Shown here: positions 8,413 to 17,111 of the stretch, piece after piece
Layout: each line of letters opens with the position of its first letter
Position numbering within the stretch: the first letter of the stretch is position 1
Assembly (NCBI RefSeq): GCF_018130215.1
Contig: NZ_JAFCKQ010000014.1
Location: 93,255-157,254, forward strand
DNA: 64,000 bases
Reading direction: 5' to 3'
Source of the DNA: Bradyrhizobium jicamae
GTDB taxonomy: Bacteria > Pseudomonadota > Alphaproteobacteria > Rhizobiales > Xanthobacteraceae
Notes under the pieces: model-generated
Told to the model about the DNA's origin: nothing
The model's database searches: none
Seen by the model: the letters and a program-made list of their open reading frames with translations, nothing else
Program-made: the position numbers and the translations under genes

Positions 8413-9221
8413 TAGCCCGGCGAGGCGCCGGGATAGGTCGTGAAGTCGATCTTGAACAGACTGGGATCTGGCTTCTGCGTCGAGTCGAGATTGTAGACGG
8501 CGACGGTGGTGTCGTAGCCCTGCGGGTCGGTGACGGTCCACTGCTTGAGCTTGCCGTCCTTGGCGCCGATCATCAGCAGGAAGCGGCTGGTGCCGATCAG
8601 CGCCTGCTTCTCCTCGATGGTGATGCTGACGAAGACGTCGTCGGCGGTGACGCTGACGACATTGGTGTCCTTCATCAGGTCGATGCGATCGGACAACAGG
8701 TAGCGCAGCGGCGTCTGCGACAGCGGATAGATGTCCTGGGTCGCGAGCCTGCGGTCGCGCACCGCGACCGACGAGCCGTCGGCGATCACCTCGATCGGGC
8801 TCGGATCGTCATATTCGAAACGCAGCTTGCCCGGCTTCTGGATGTAGAAATCGCCCTTGGTCTTGGTGCCGTCGGGGCCGACCTGGACGAAGTTTCCGAC
8901 CAGCGACTGCAACGACGACAGGTAGGCCGACACCTTGGCGGCCTGCGCCTTCTGGTTGGCGTCGAAGGTCTGAAAGATATTGGCGGGCACGTTGCGGCGC
9001 GGATCGGGAATGACCGGTGTCGGCGGCGGCTGGGTCGCGCCTGTGGTCGACGGGCCCTTGTCCTGCGCACTCATCTGCGTGCCGCCGTCGCGGCCCTTCG
9101 GCGCGGGCTTCGGCGTCGGCACGTTCTGCGCTGCGGCGGGATGTGCAACGCCGGTGATCGCGGCTGCGACGAGGAGGGCCAGCGCATGGCGCAAGCGGCG
9201 GTGAATGAGGTGCTTTTCCAT
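8412..9221 (-). CDS. lolA: LolA-family outer-membrane lipoprotein carrier protein
   Basis: Periplasmic carrier that takes lipoproteins released by LolCDE to the outer-membrane acceptor, 269 aa. A signal peptide is clear (residues 1 to about 32, HALALLVAAAITGVAHPAAAQ). It is followed by a Pro/Lys-rich, low-complexity stretch (about 33-80) that makes this protein longer than the roughly 200-aa E. coli LolA. The conserved domain begins with LSSLQSLVGNFVQVGPDG and contains DFYIQKPGKLRFEYDDPSP, the hallmark LolA segment. Located after ftsK on the same strand (97 bp gap), a common alphaproteobacterial order. The stop codon is shared with a repeat. Confidence 0.9.
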   Translation of the reverse strand: MEKHLIHRRLRHALALLVAAAITGVAHPAAAQNVPTPKPAPKGRDGGTQMSAQDKGPSTTGATQPPPTPVIPDPRRNVPANIFQTFDANQKAQAAKVSAYLSSLQSLVGNFVQVGPDGTKTKGDFYIQKPGKLRFEYDDPSPIEVIADGSSVAVRDRRLATQDIYPLSQTPLRYLLSDRIDLMKDTNVVSVTADDVFVSITIEEKQALIGTSRFLLMIGAKDGKLKQWTVTDPQGYDTTVAVYNLDSTQKPDPSLFKIDFTTYPGASPG

Positions 9222-9318
9222 CAGATGTGTCTGGTCTCTGTTCGACGCGACCCGCTTCGCCCGACTTTATCGCGCCTCTTCCGAAGGAGATATGGCTTTT
9301 CCGTGATGATGGGCCCGA

Positions 9319-11793
9319 TCAGAACTGACCTTCTTCTTCTCCGACCAGGATTTCACGTTTTCCGGCGTGATTCGCCGGACCGACGATGCCTTCCAGTTCC
9401 ATCCGCTCCATCAGCGACGCGGCGCGGTTATAGCCGATTTGCAGCCGGCGCTGAATGTAGGACGTCGACGCCTTGCGGTCGCGCTTGACGATCGCAACCG
9501 CCTGCGCGAACAGGTCGCCGCCGCCGTCTCCGCCCATGCCGGTGGCATCGAACACCGCGCCGTCCTCGTCGGTCGGCTCTTCCGCGGTGACCGCTTCGAG
9601 ATATTCCGGTGCGCCTTGCGTCTTCAAATGGCGCACCACCTTCTCGACTTCCTCGTCGGAAGCGAACGGGCCGTGCACACGGCTGATACGGCCGCCGCCA
9701 GCCATGTAGAGCATGTCGCCCTGGCCGAGCAGCTGCTCGGCACCCATCTCGCCGAGAATGGTGCGGCTGTCGATCTTCGACGTCACCTGGAAGGCGATGC
9801 GGGTCGGGAAGTTCGCCTTGATCGTGCCGGTGATGACGTCGACCGAGGGACGCTGCGTCGCGAGTATCACGTGCAGGCCTGCGGCACGCGCCATCTGCGC
9901 GAGGCGCTGCACCGCGCCCTCGATGTCCTTGCCGGCGACCATCATCAGGTCGGCCATCTCGTCGACGATGATGACGATGTAGGGCAGCGGCTCGAGATCG
10001 AGCTTCTCTTCCTCGTAGATCGCCTTGCCGGTCTCCTTGTCGAAGCCGGTATGGACGGTGCGCGTCAGCTCCTCGCCCTTGCCCTTGGCCTCGACGAGGC
10101 GCGCATTGTAGCCGTCGATGTTGCGCACGCCGAGCTTGGCCATCCGCTTGTAGCGCTCCTCCATCTCGCGCACGGCCCATTTCAGCGCGACGACGGCCTT
10201 CTTCGGATCGGTGACGACGGGCGTCAACAGGTGCGGAATGCCGTCATAGACCGACAGTTCGAGCATCTTCGGATCGACCATGATCAGGCGGCACTGATCG
10301 GGGCGCAGCCGGTAGACCAGGCTGAGGATCATGGTGTTGATCGCCACCGATTTGCCGGAGCCGGTGGTACCGGCGATCAGCATGTGCGGCGTGCGCGCGA
10401 GATCGATGATGACGGGGTCGCCGCCGATGGTCTTGCCGAGGCAGAGCGGCAGCTTGGCCACCGACTCGGTGCTTTCCTTCGCGACCAGCAGCTCGCGCAG
10501 ATAGACCTTCTCGCGATGCGCGTTCGGCAGCTCGATGCCGATCGCATTGCGGCCGGCCACGACGGCGACACGCGCCGACAGCGCGCTCATCGAGCGCGCG
10601 ATGTCGTCGGACAGTCCGATCACGCGCGACGATTTGATGCCGGGGGCGGGCTCGAGCTCGTACAGCGTGACGACCGGGCCGGGATTGGCCTTGACGATCT
10701 CGCCGCGCACGCCGAAATCCTGCAGCACGCCTTCGAGCGCGCGCGAATTGGCCTCCAGCTCCGCCTTGCTCAGCGGCTGACGATCGCTTGCCTTCGGCGC
10801 GGTCAGCACCGAGACCGACGGCAGCTCGAACCTGTCGGAGGACTTCTTCTTGACGCGCGGTTCCGCCTTCTTGCGCGGCGCGCGGGCGACGGGAGCTTCC
10901 TCTTCCTCCTCGTCATCATCATCGTCGATGTCTTCCGCAGGCTCGTGTGCGTCGTCATCGTCTTCGGCGTGGGGCGCGATCGACGGCGCGGCGCGGCCGC
11001 CACCGATATTCGGCTCCTGGCGCTCGAAGGCCCCAGCGCGGCCCTGCGGCGCGCTCGACACCAGCGACTTATACGCGGTCGCAAACAGCCAGCCGAGCCG
11101 CGCCTTGGCGCTCATCAGCGCATGGAACAGCCAGCCCAGCGAGACCGAACTGCGATCGTCGTCTGTTTCCTCGACGAACGGCTCGTCCTCGTCCGATATG
11201 GACGCCAGCTCCGGCTCGCTTTCCTTGGCGCCCCAGCCGGAGGCGAACAGGAAAGTCACCGTCATCGCCGAAAACAGGATGATGCCGAGCACGAAGCGAT
11301 AGAAGAAGCCGGGCGGCCCAAGCACGACGGCCGGCGCGCGCACCAGCGCATCGCCGACCACGCCGCCGAGCCCGGTCGGCAGCGGCCAGGCGGTGTTGTG
11401 CGGCCAGCAGCTGGCAAAGCCCGCCGCGATCACGGTGCAGAGGATCCAGCAGCCCAGCCGCAGCGCCTCGCGATCGAAGGGGCGGTGCGTCAGCATCCGC
11501 CAGCCCCACACTGCGACCGGCAGGATCAGCATGATGGCGCCGAGACCGAGGATCTGCATCAACAGGTCGGCGCCGATCGCGCCGGGATAGCCGAGCACAT
11601 TGCGGATCGCGCGCGAGGTGGCGTGGCTCAGCGAGGGATCCTGCACCGACCAGGTCATCAGCGCGGCGGCGAGGATGCCGGCAAGCGCGATCAGGCCGAG
11701 CCCCATGAGCTCGCGTAACCGCCGCGCCAGCGACTCGCGGAGCGAGTGCGGCAGATGGCCGACCAGGGGAATGACACGTTCGATCGCTGGCAT
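9319..11793 (-). CDS. ftsK: DNA translocase FtsK
   Basis: Septum-located ATP-driven DNA pump that clears chromosome from the closing septum and activates XerCD at dif; 824 aa. Four N-terminal TM segments (roughly 30-190) are followed by a very acidic linker with runs of Asp and Glu (around 265-300), the motor domain with Walker A GTTGSGKS (about 475), Walker B VIIVDEMADLMM, and a C-terminal gamma winged helix (AIVKRDRKASTSYIQRRLQIGYNRAA) that reads KOPS. I chose ATG 11793; a TTG two codons upstream (11799) is the alternative. It sits between an aminotransferase gene and lolA on the same strand. Confidence 0.95.
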   Translation of the reverse strand: MPAIERVIPLVGHLPHSLRESLARRLRELMGLGLIALAGILAAALMTWSVQDPSLSHATSRAIRNVLGYPGAIGADLLMQILGLGAIMLILPVAVWGWRMLTHRPFDREALRLGCWILCTVIAAGFASCWPHNTAWPLPTGLGGVVGDALVRAPAVVLGPPGFFYRFVLGIILFSAMTVTFLFASGWGAKESEPELASISDEDEPFVEETDDDRSSVSLGWLFHALMSAKARLGWLFATAYKSLVSSAPQGRAGAFERQEPNIGGGRAAPSIAPHAEDDDDAHEPAEDIDDDDDEEEEEAPVARAPRKKAEPRVKKKSSDRFELPSVSVLTAPKASDRQPLSKAELEANSRALEGVLQDFGVRGEIVKANPGPVVTLYELEPAPGIKSSRVIGLSDDIARSMSALSARVAVVAGRNAIGIELPNAHREKVYLRELLVAKESTESVAKLPLCLGKTIGGDPVIIDLARTPHMLIAGTTGSGKSVAINTMILSLVYRLRPDQCRLIMVDPKMLELSVYDGIPHLLTPVVTDPKKAVVALKWAVREMEERYKRMAKLGVRNIDGYNARLVEAKGKGEELTRTVHTGFDKETGKAIYEEEKLDLEPLPYIVIIVDEMADLMMVAGKDIEGAVQRLAQMARAAGLHVILATQRPSVDVITGTIKANFPTRIAFQVTSKIDSRTILGEMGAEQLLGQGDMLYMAGGGRISRVHGPFASDEEVEKVVRHLKTQGAPEYLEAVTAEEPTDEDGAVFDATGMGGDGGGDLFAQAVAIVKRDRKASTSYIQRRLQIGYNRAASLMERMELEGIVGPANHAGKREILVGEEEGQF

Positions 11794-11815
11794 GCTCAAT
11801 CTTCGCGCTTGGCGA

Positions 11816-13042
11816 TTAACCCAGGGTTTCGACCAGCCGGTGCATGGCCTCGGCCGTTGATTGACTGTCGGAGACGAGCGCGAGGCGAATATAGCCCGCG
11901 CCCGGATTGGAACCGTCGGCCTGCTCGCGTGCCAGGTAGCTGCCGGGGATCACCCGTACACCGGCGTCGCGATAGAGCCTGATGGAAGCGGCTTCGTCGC
12001 CGCCGCGGTCGGAGACGTCGAGCCAGACGCAGAAACCGCCGGCGGGCCGCTTGTAGCCGTAGCGGTTGCCGAGGATCTGGTCGGCGAAATCGAACTTGAC
12101 CCGGTAGAGCCTGCGATTCTCCTCGACATGCGCTTCGTCGCTGTAGGCGGCGACCGCGACGTGCTGCAGCGGTACCGGCACCTGTGGCGCGGCGACATTG
12201 CGCAGCTCGTGGAAGGCGGCCAGAAACGTCTTGTCGCCGGCGGCGAACCCGACCCGCATGCCGGGCAGGTTGGAGCGCTTCGACAGCGACTGGAACGCGA
12301 CCACGTTGGTGAAGTCGGGCCCGGCGCATTCCAGCGCGCTGCCCGGCGCTTCGCGGGTGTAGATCTCCGAATAGCACTCGTCCGAGAGGATCATGAAGCC
12401 GTAGCGGTCGGCGAGCTGCTTCAGCCGCGTGAAGTATTCACGCGAGGCGACCGAGCCTTGCGGGTTGGCGGGCGAGGCGATGAAGAACGCGACCGTGCGC
12501 GCCAGCGTCGCCTCGTCGATCGAATCGAGGTCGGGCAGGAAGCCGTTGGCGAGCGTGGTCGGCAGATAGATCTGCTCGCAGCCGGCGGCGCGGGCACCGG
12601 CGCCATAGGCCGGATAGAACGGGTTCGGCATCAGGATCGCGGGCCGGCCCTTGCGCGGGGCGACGTAGCGGGCAGCGGTGATCGCGGCGAAGAACAGCCC
12701 CTCGCGGCTGCCGTTCAGCACCATGACCTCGCTCTCCGGATCGACCGGGCGGGCCAGCTGGAACCGGCTCGACAGCCAGGCCGCGACCGCCCGGCGGAAC
12801 GGCTCGATGCCCTTGGCGATCGGATAGCGGCCGAATTCGGCAGTATGTCCTGCAAGGACCGGCCCGACGAAATCGGGCACGGGGTGCTGTGGCTCGCCCA
12901 ACGACAGCGTAATCAATGGCTTGGCCGGCTGATAGGGAGCCAGCAGCTCGGTTGTGCGCAGGAACGGCGAGCGCTCGGCCTGGCCGGCGGATGCGAGGTT
13001 GCCGGCGCCCAGCGCCGCGCCGGATGAGGCGGTCATTGCCAT
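11816..13042 (-). CDS. Class I/II PLP-dependent aminotransferase (DapC-like)
   Basis: Fold-type I aminotransferase, 408 aa. The PLP-binding Lys is in FQSLSKRSNLPGMRVGF; other family landmarks are SLGEPQHPVPDFV, GRYPIAKGIEPFRRAVAAWL, NGSREGLFFAA, NPFYPAYGAGA, SPANPQGSVAS, DECYSEIY and the Arg in the C-terminal GYIRLALVSD. It resembles alphaproteobacterial proteins annotated as N-succinyldiaminopimelate aminotransferase (DapC), which would place it in lysine and peptidoglycan precursor synthesis, but related aminotransferases have other substrates. The start at 13042 (MAMTASSG) is preferred over a TTG at 13105. It is 22 bp upstream of ftsK and probably cotranscribed. Confidence 0.85.
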   Translation of the reverse strand: MAMTASSGAALGAGNLASAGQAERSPFLRTTELLAPYQPAKPLITLSLGEPQHPVPDFVGPVLAGHTAEFGRYPIAKGIEPFRRAVAAWLSSRFQLARPVDPESEVMVLNGSREGLFFAAITAARYVAPRKGRPAILMPNPFYPAYGAGARAAGCEQIYLPTTLANGFLPDLDSIDEATLARTVAFFIASPANPQGSVASREYFTRLKQLADRYGFMILSDECYSEIYTREAPGSALECAGPDFTNVVAFQSLSKRSNLPGMRVGFAAGDKTFLAAFHELRNVAAPQVPVPLQHVAVAAYSDEAHVEENRRLYRVKFDFADQILGNRYGYKRPAGGFCVWLDVSDRGGDEAASIRLYRDAGVRVIPGSYLAREQADGSNPGAGYIRLALVSDSQSTAEAMHRLVETLG

Positions 13043-13226
13043 GGTTGAAACGCCAGCACTTTCACTGCGGTCGGGGATGGGAAGATTCGACCGTAAACCG
13101 ATCAAATCACCATAGATAGGGCGAGGTTAAGACGCGATTAACCATCGGCCCCGGGGTGGCGATCCGCGAGGACGTCCGGGCTACGCGTCGTGGTTCCGGG
13201 GTTGCTTGCGCCCCATGCCGGATCCC

Positions 13227-13314
13227 GTAGCCCGGATGAAGCGAAGCGAAATCCGGGACAGGCCTATCCGATGATGGAGCGCCCCCGGATTGCGCTGCGC
13301 TCCATCCGGGCTAC
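13227..13314. repeat. Inverted-repeat pair, GTAGCCCGGAT family (copy 1)
   Basis: The left arm GTAGCCCGGATGAAGCGAAG continues to CGAAATCCGGGA (13227-13258). The right arm is its near complement, CCGGATTGCGCTGCGC then TCCATCCGGGCTAC, ending at 13314. The arms could form a long hairpin. A second copy of the same pair lies at 44564-44647. The surrounding interval (13043-13346, 304 bp) otherwise holds only the upstream region of the aminotransferase gene. Confidence 0.85.
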
Positions 13315-13346
13315 ACGCTTCGTTCGCTCGCTCGCTCGCTCTCTAC

Positions 13347-13751
13347 CTACCGCCCCGGCAACTTCTCGAAAGCCGGCTTGCCTTCGAGCACGTGGTGGAA
13401 GGCCTGCTTGTCGCAGGTGTATATGGTCAGTTGCGGGGTGAATATCGAAGGATCGTCGAAGGTGCCGACCTTCAGGATCGCGGCGGGCAGGCCGGGCGAC
13501 CTGGTCACCAGATGCGTTCCACATTCCGGGCAGAATTCGCGCGTCACGGCGCGTGCGAGGTCCTTGCGCGTGTATTGCTTGGGCTGGCTTGCGGTGTATT
13601 TGAAGCCCGCGACCGGCATCGCCATGAACATGTTCGGGCCGCCGCCGCTGATGTACTGGCATTCGCGGCACAGGCATTGCGCCGCCATCATCGGCTCGCC
13701 CTCGGCCTGGTAGCGAACCTGGCCGCAATAGCATCCGCCTTCGAGCTTCAT
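13347..13751 (-). CDS. GFA family protein (Mss4-like zinc fold)
   Basis: Protein of the glutathione-dependent formaldehyde-activating (GFA) / DUF636 superfamily, 134 aa, full length. Zinc-binding cysteines are visible in GCYCGQVRYQ, the C.C..C of CLCRECQYISG, and EFCPECGTHLV. Founding members condense glutathione with formaldehyde; most members, including this one, have no assigned substrate. It is a single gene between two intergenic regions and ends about 33 bp from a palindromic repeat. Confidence 0.9.
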   Translation of the reverse strand: MKLEGGCYCGQVRYQAEGEPMMAAQCLCRECQYISGGGPNMFMAMPVAGFKYTASQPKQYTRKDLARAVTREFCPECGTHLVTRSPGLPAAILKVGTFDDPSIFTPQLTIYTCDKQAFHHVLEGKPAFEKLPGR

Positions 13752-13827
13752 GACGTCCTCCCTTTTATTGGTTTGGCATGCCGCTCCGCGATGGCAGGCC
13801 TTCCCGACATTATTTTCTCATGAAGGC

Positions 13828-13863
13828 GAAAAAGAAAGGGGCTCCAACTTGCGCTGGAGCCCC
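13828..13863 (-). terminator. Rho-independent terminator downstream of amtB copy 1
   Basis: On the minus strand the stem GGGGCTCCA/TGGAGCCCC (9 bp, arms 13855-13863 and 13838-13846, 8-nt loop) is followed by CTTTCTTTTTC. It lies about 85 bp past the amtB stop and fits the end of the glnK-amtB transcript. Confidence 0.85.
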
Positions 13864-13946
13864 TCAACGGTCGGGGCATTGCCGGGTATGTGCCCGAACC
13901 GTAGTTCTGGACCTGGCGCCGGAGGGAGCCAGAGTCCCGGGAGAGA

Positions 13947-15395
13947 TCACATGTTGTAGGCGCGCTCCGTGTGCTCGGTGATGTCGAGGCCTTCACGCTC
14001 GGTCTCGACGTTGGCGCGCAGGCCGACGATCACGTCGACGACCTTGTAGAGGATCGCCGAACCGATGCCCGACACGACCAGCGTGGTGCAGACGGCCTTG
14101 CACTGCGACAGCATCTGTGCGGCGAAGTCGTAGTCGGCGACCTTCGGCGGGATCGCGGTGTAGTCGATGATGCCGGCACCACCGAGCGCCGGGTTGACCA
14201 GGATGCCGGTGCCGAGCGCGCCGATGATGCCGCCGACGCAGTGGACGCCGAACACATCGAGCGAGTCGTCATAGCCGAGCGCGTTCTTCACGACGGTGCA
14301 GAAGAACAGGCAGACCACGCCGACCACGAGGCCGAGCACGATTGCGCCCATCGGACCGGAGTAGCCGGCCGCCGGGGTCACCGCGACGAGGCCCGCGACC
14401 GCGCCGGACAGCGCGCCGAGCAGCGAGGGATGACCCTTGACGATCCATTCCGCGAACATCCAGGCCAGCGCCGCCGCGGCCGTCGCCACGAAGGAGTTGG
14501 TCATGGCGAGCGCAGCGCCGCCATTGGCTTCGAGGTTGGAACCGGCGTTGAAGCCGAACCAGCCGACCCAGAGCAGCGAGGCGCCGATCATGGTCATGGT
14601 CAGCGAGTGCGGAGCCATCAGCTCCTTGCCGTAGCCGGTGCGTTTGCCGATCAGCAGCGCGCCGACGAGACCGGCGATGCCCGCGTTGATGTGCACCACC
14701 GTGCCGCCGGCGAAGTCGATCGCGCCCTGCTTGAAGATCCAGCCGGCATCTGCGTTGACTTCATCGAGCTTGGCCTGCGCCGCGGTCTTGGCGGCACCGT
14801 CAGCCGCAGCTGCAAGAGCCTTGGCGGCGTCCTGGATCGCGTCCGGACCGGCCCAGTACCAGACCATGTGCGCGATCGGGAAGTAGATCAGGGTGACCCA
14901 GAGCGGGATGAACAGCGCGATCGCCGCGAACTTCATGCGCTCGGCAAAGGCGCCGACGATGAGGGCGGGCGTGATCGCCGCGAAGGTCATCTGGAAGCAG
15001 ACATAAACCAGCTCCGAGATGTTGGCATCGACCGAGAACGTCGCCGCCTTCGAGTCGGTCGTGACGCCCATCAGGAAGGCCTTGGAGAAGCCGCCGATGA
15101 AGTCGGAACCGCCGGTGAAGGCGAGGCTGTAGCCGTAGAGGGCCCAGATCACGGTGACGACGCAGACGGTGTAGAACACCTGCGCCAGCACCGAGAGCAT
15201 GTTCTTGGAGCGGACCAGGCCGCCGTAGAACAGTGCGAGGCCCGGAATGGTCATCAACAGCACCAGCACCGTCGATGTCAGCATCCAGGCATTGTCGCCC
15301 TTGTTGACGGTTGGCTCGGCGTGGGCGGCGGTGGCGGCGAGAACGCCGATTGCGAGGGCCGCCAGTCCCGCGCCATAGGGACGCTTGAACGTCAT
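13947..15395 (-). CDS. amtB: Ammonium transporter AmtB (copy 1)
   Basis: Amt/Mep/Rh-family ammonium channel, 482 aa, 11 membrane helices after a cleavable signal sequence (ending near AAHAEPTVNKGD). The two pore histidines are seen in FPIAHMVWYW and FGVHCVGGIIGALGTG; the family signature DFAGGTVVHINAGIAGLVGAL is present. A loop of about 35 residues after the first pore His (AIQDAAKALAAAADGAAKT...) is an expansion compared with E. coli AmtB. SD AGGAGT is 9 nt before the start. It follows glnK by 34 bp, the standard arrangement in which the PII protein binds the cytoplasmic face and closes the channel in nitrogen excess. Confidence 0.95.
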   Translation of the reverse strand: MTFKRPYGAGLAALAIGVLAATAAHAEPTVNKGDNAWMLTSTVLVLLMTIPGLALFYGGLVRSKNMLSVLAQVFYTVCVVTVIWALYGYSLAFTGGSDFIGGFSKAFLMGVTTDSKAATFSVDANISELVYVCFQMTFAAITPALIVGAFAERMKFAAIALFIPLWVTLIYFPIAHMVWYWAGPDAIQDAAKALAAAADGAAKTAAQAKLDEVNADAGWIFKQGAIDFAGGTVVHINAGIAGLVGALLIGKRTGYGKELMAPHSLTMTMIGASLLWVGWFGFNAGSNLEANGGAALAMTNSFVATAAAALAWMFAEWIVKGHPSLLGALSGAVAGLVAVTPAAGYSGPMGAIVLGLVVGVVCLFFCTVVKNALGYDDSLDVFGVHCVGGIIGALGTGILVNPALGGAGIIDYTAIPPKVADYDFAAQMLSQCKAVCTTLVVSGIGSAILYKVVDVIVGLRANVETEREGLDITEHTERAYNM

Positions 15396-15429
15396 GTTGT
15401 TTTACTCCTGAGGTCGTAAAGGTTTGAAA

Positions 15430-15768
15430 TCAGAGGGCCGCGGCATCGGCCTCGCCGGTGCGGATGCGCACCGCATGCTCGAGGCTGACGACGAAGATCT
15501 TGCCGTCACCGATCTGTCCGGTCTTGGCGGCTGAGGTGATGGCGTCGATGGTCTTGTCGACCTGATCGGAGCCGACTGCGACCTCGATCTTGATCTTCGG
15601 CAGGAAGCTCACGGCATATTCGGCGCCGCGGTAGATTTCCGTGTGGCCTTTCTGACGGCCGTAACCTTTGACTTCCGTCACCGTGAGTCCGTGAACGCCA
15701 ATGGCGGTCAGGGCATCACGGACTTCCTCGAGCTTGAATGGCTTGATGATCGCCATAACAATTTTCAT
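15430..15768 (-). CDS. glnK: Nitrogen regulatory protein PII (GlnK, copy 1)
   Basis: PII signalling protein, 112 aa, exactly the family length. The T-loop GYGRQKGHTEIYRGAEY carries the uridylylation target Tyr51; the B-loop region TGQIGDGKIFV and the C-terminal RIRTGE are present. It senses ATP/ADP and 2-oxoglutarate and gates AmtB. I start at the ATG giving MKIVMAIIKPFKLEEV; the frame extends further upstream but without homology. It is 34 bp upstream of amtB. A sigma54-like site at 15880-15896 suggests nitrogen-limitation control by NtrC. Confidence 0.95.
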   Translation of the reverse strand: MKIVMAIIKPFKLEEVRDALTAIGVHGLTVTEVKGYGRQKGHTEIYRGAEYAVSFLPKIKIEVAVGSDQVDKTIDAITSAAKTGQIGDGKIFVVSLEHAVRIRTGEADAAAL

Positions 15769-15879
15769 GAGTCCTATCCCCGCTTGGGCCCGGCGCAACG
15801 AACACCGGGAGATTTGCGACTGAGATCCACCCACCACGCGGAGAACTTCCACAACGCGGGCACAGCCGGGACCCTTAGA

Positions 15880-15896
15880 ATCAAATGCCGTGCCAG
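15880..15896 (-). promoter_or_regulatory. Candidate sigma54 (-24/-12) promoter of glnK-amtB copy 1
   Basis: The minus strand reads CTGGCACGGCATTTGAT. Compared with consensus TGGCACGNNNNTTGCW it matches everywhere except the last C of the -12 element (A here), and the GG-to-GA spacing of 10 nt is right. It would start transcription near 15870, about 100 nt before glnK. The rest of the 343-bp interval 15769-16111 shows no gene; I did not find a clear NtrC binding pair. Confidence 0.6.
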
Positions 15897-16111
15897 ATCG
15901 GCCGCCTCGGCTAATGGATTATGAATCCGGACCTTTTCCCGCCTTGCGGGAGGCCTTCGCAGCTGCGACATCCTGGCGCGCCTAAAATATGGTCACGTCT
16001 GATTAAAACGCGAGCGCGACAGACTCCGGACACAATCGTGCCCAGAGCAGTGGCAAAGAAGAGGTAATTAGATAATGGTCGGGACTCGTGCCCCGGCGCG
16101 ACGACGCCGAC

Positions 16112-16717
16112 CTATTGGGCAGCGTCGCGCACCGTGAGGACCCTGTCGATCAGGCCCCATTCGCGCGCCTGCTGCGCGCTCATGAAATGATCGCGGTCGA
16201 GCGTGCGCTCCACGTCCGCTTCGGAGTGTCCGCAATGCTGCGCATAGAGCCGGATGATGCGCCGCTTGGTCTCCTGCATTTCGGTGGCATGGATCAGGAT
16301 GTCGGTCGCCTGGCCCTGGAAGCCGCCGAGCGGCTGATGCACGTGAAGGCTGGCGTTGGGAAGGGCGGCGCGGTGCCCGGGCTCGCCGGCCATCAGCAGG
16401 AACGACCCCATGGAGCGCGCGGTGCCCATGCACAGCGTATGTACCGGCGCCTTGATGAACTGCATGGTGTCGTACATCGCGAGCCCGCTGGTGACCACGC
16501 CGCCATAGGAGTTGATGTAGAGGTTGATCGGCTTGTTCGGGTTGTCGGCCTCGAGGAACAGCAGCTGCGCGCAGACGAGCCCGGACATGGCGTCATTGAC
16601 TTCGCCGTTCAGGAAGATGATGCGTTCGCGCAGAAGCCTCGAATAGATGTCGAACGAGCGTTCGCCGCGGCTGGATTGCTCAACGACCATGGGGACGAGC
16701 TGCATCATGTCGCGCAT
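16112..16717 (-). CDS. ATP-dependent Clp protease proteolytic subunit (ClpP paralogue)
   Basis: Serine protease subunit of the ClpP family, 201 aa. The catalytic triad is intact: Ser in CMGTARSMGSFLL, His in SLHVHQPLGGFQGQ and Asp in TLDRDHFMSAQQAREWGLID. The nucleophile motif reads TARSMG where housekeeping ClpP has QAASMG. No clpX or lon is adjacent, which also points to a secondary copy. The 38-bp gap to the SRPBCC gene and same orientation suggest it may be read through from the ArsR promoter. It should assemble with a Clp ATPase encoded elsewhere. Confidence 0.9.
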   Translation of the reverse strand: MRDMMQLVPMVVEQSSRGERSFDIYSRLLRERIIFLNGEVNDAMSGLVCAQLLFLEADNPNKPINLYINSYGGVVTSGLAMYDTMQFIKAPVHTLCMGTARSMGSFLLMAGEPGHRAALPNASLHVHQPLGGFQGQATDILIHATEMQETKRRIIRLYAQHCGHSEADVERTLDRDHFMSAQQAREWGLIDRVLTVRDAAQ

Positions 16718-16754
16718 CGGCGACCTCCGTTTCAGCAGGGGAGGAAACTGATTG

Positions 16755-17111
16755 TCAGGCCGCGCGCATCAGGGCGCGACCGTTGGTGTTGGCCGCCTGC
16801 GGCAGCTTTCGTCGTTCGTCGCGCGCGTCCTGAATGATGCGAAAGCGGGTGCCGCCGGCCTCGTTCGGTTCGATCCGGAAGGTGACGTGGCTCTCGCGAA
16901 ACGGTGGCTCGGGATCGCGCAGCCGATAGCGCACCTCTTCGCCCGGCACCGACGATTCGGGCTCGGCTGCGGCGAGGTCGGCATCGGGAAGCCAGCGCTC
17001 GCGAAGCGCGGGAATGGTGACGGCGCGCCAGACTTTGTCGGGCGGTGCATCGAGGTCGTATTCAAGCACCAGGGCCGCGTCGGCGTGATCAGGCTTGATT
17101 GCGTCGCTCAT
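16755..17111 (-). CDS. SRPBCC/AHSA1-family protein
   Basis: START/Bet v1-like hydrophobic-pocket protein of the AHSA1 branch, 118 aa. The diagnostic opening LEYDLDAPPDKVWRAVTIPALRERWLPD is followed by RYRLRDPEPPFRESHVTFRIEPN. Proteins like this are very often encoded with an ArsR regulator and bind unknown small hydrophobic ligands. Its ATG overlaps the arsR-like stop by 4 nt (ATGA, 17108-17111), so the two are translationally coupled. The C-terminal half is shorter than in many AHSA1 proteins. Confidence 0.85.
   Translation of the reverse strand: MSDAIKPDHADAALVLEYDLDAPPDKVWRAVTIPALRERWLPDADLAAAEPESSVPGEEVRYRLRDPEPPFRESHVTFRIEPNEAGGTRFRIIQDARDERRKLPQAANTNGRALMRAA

Noticed and set aside
9367..11718. 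783-codon open frame on the plus strand opposite ftsK
   Set aside because: Composition is Arg/His/Asp-rich nonsense, typical of antisense frames in GC-rich genes, while the minus strand encodes a complete FtsK.
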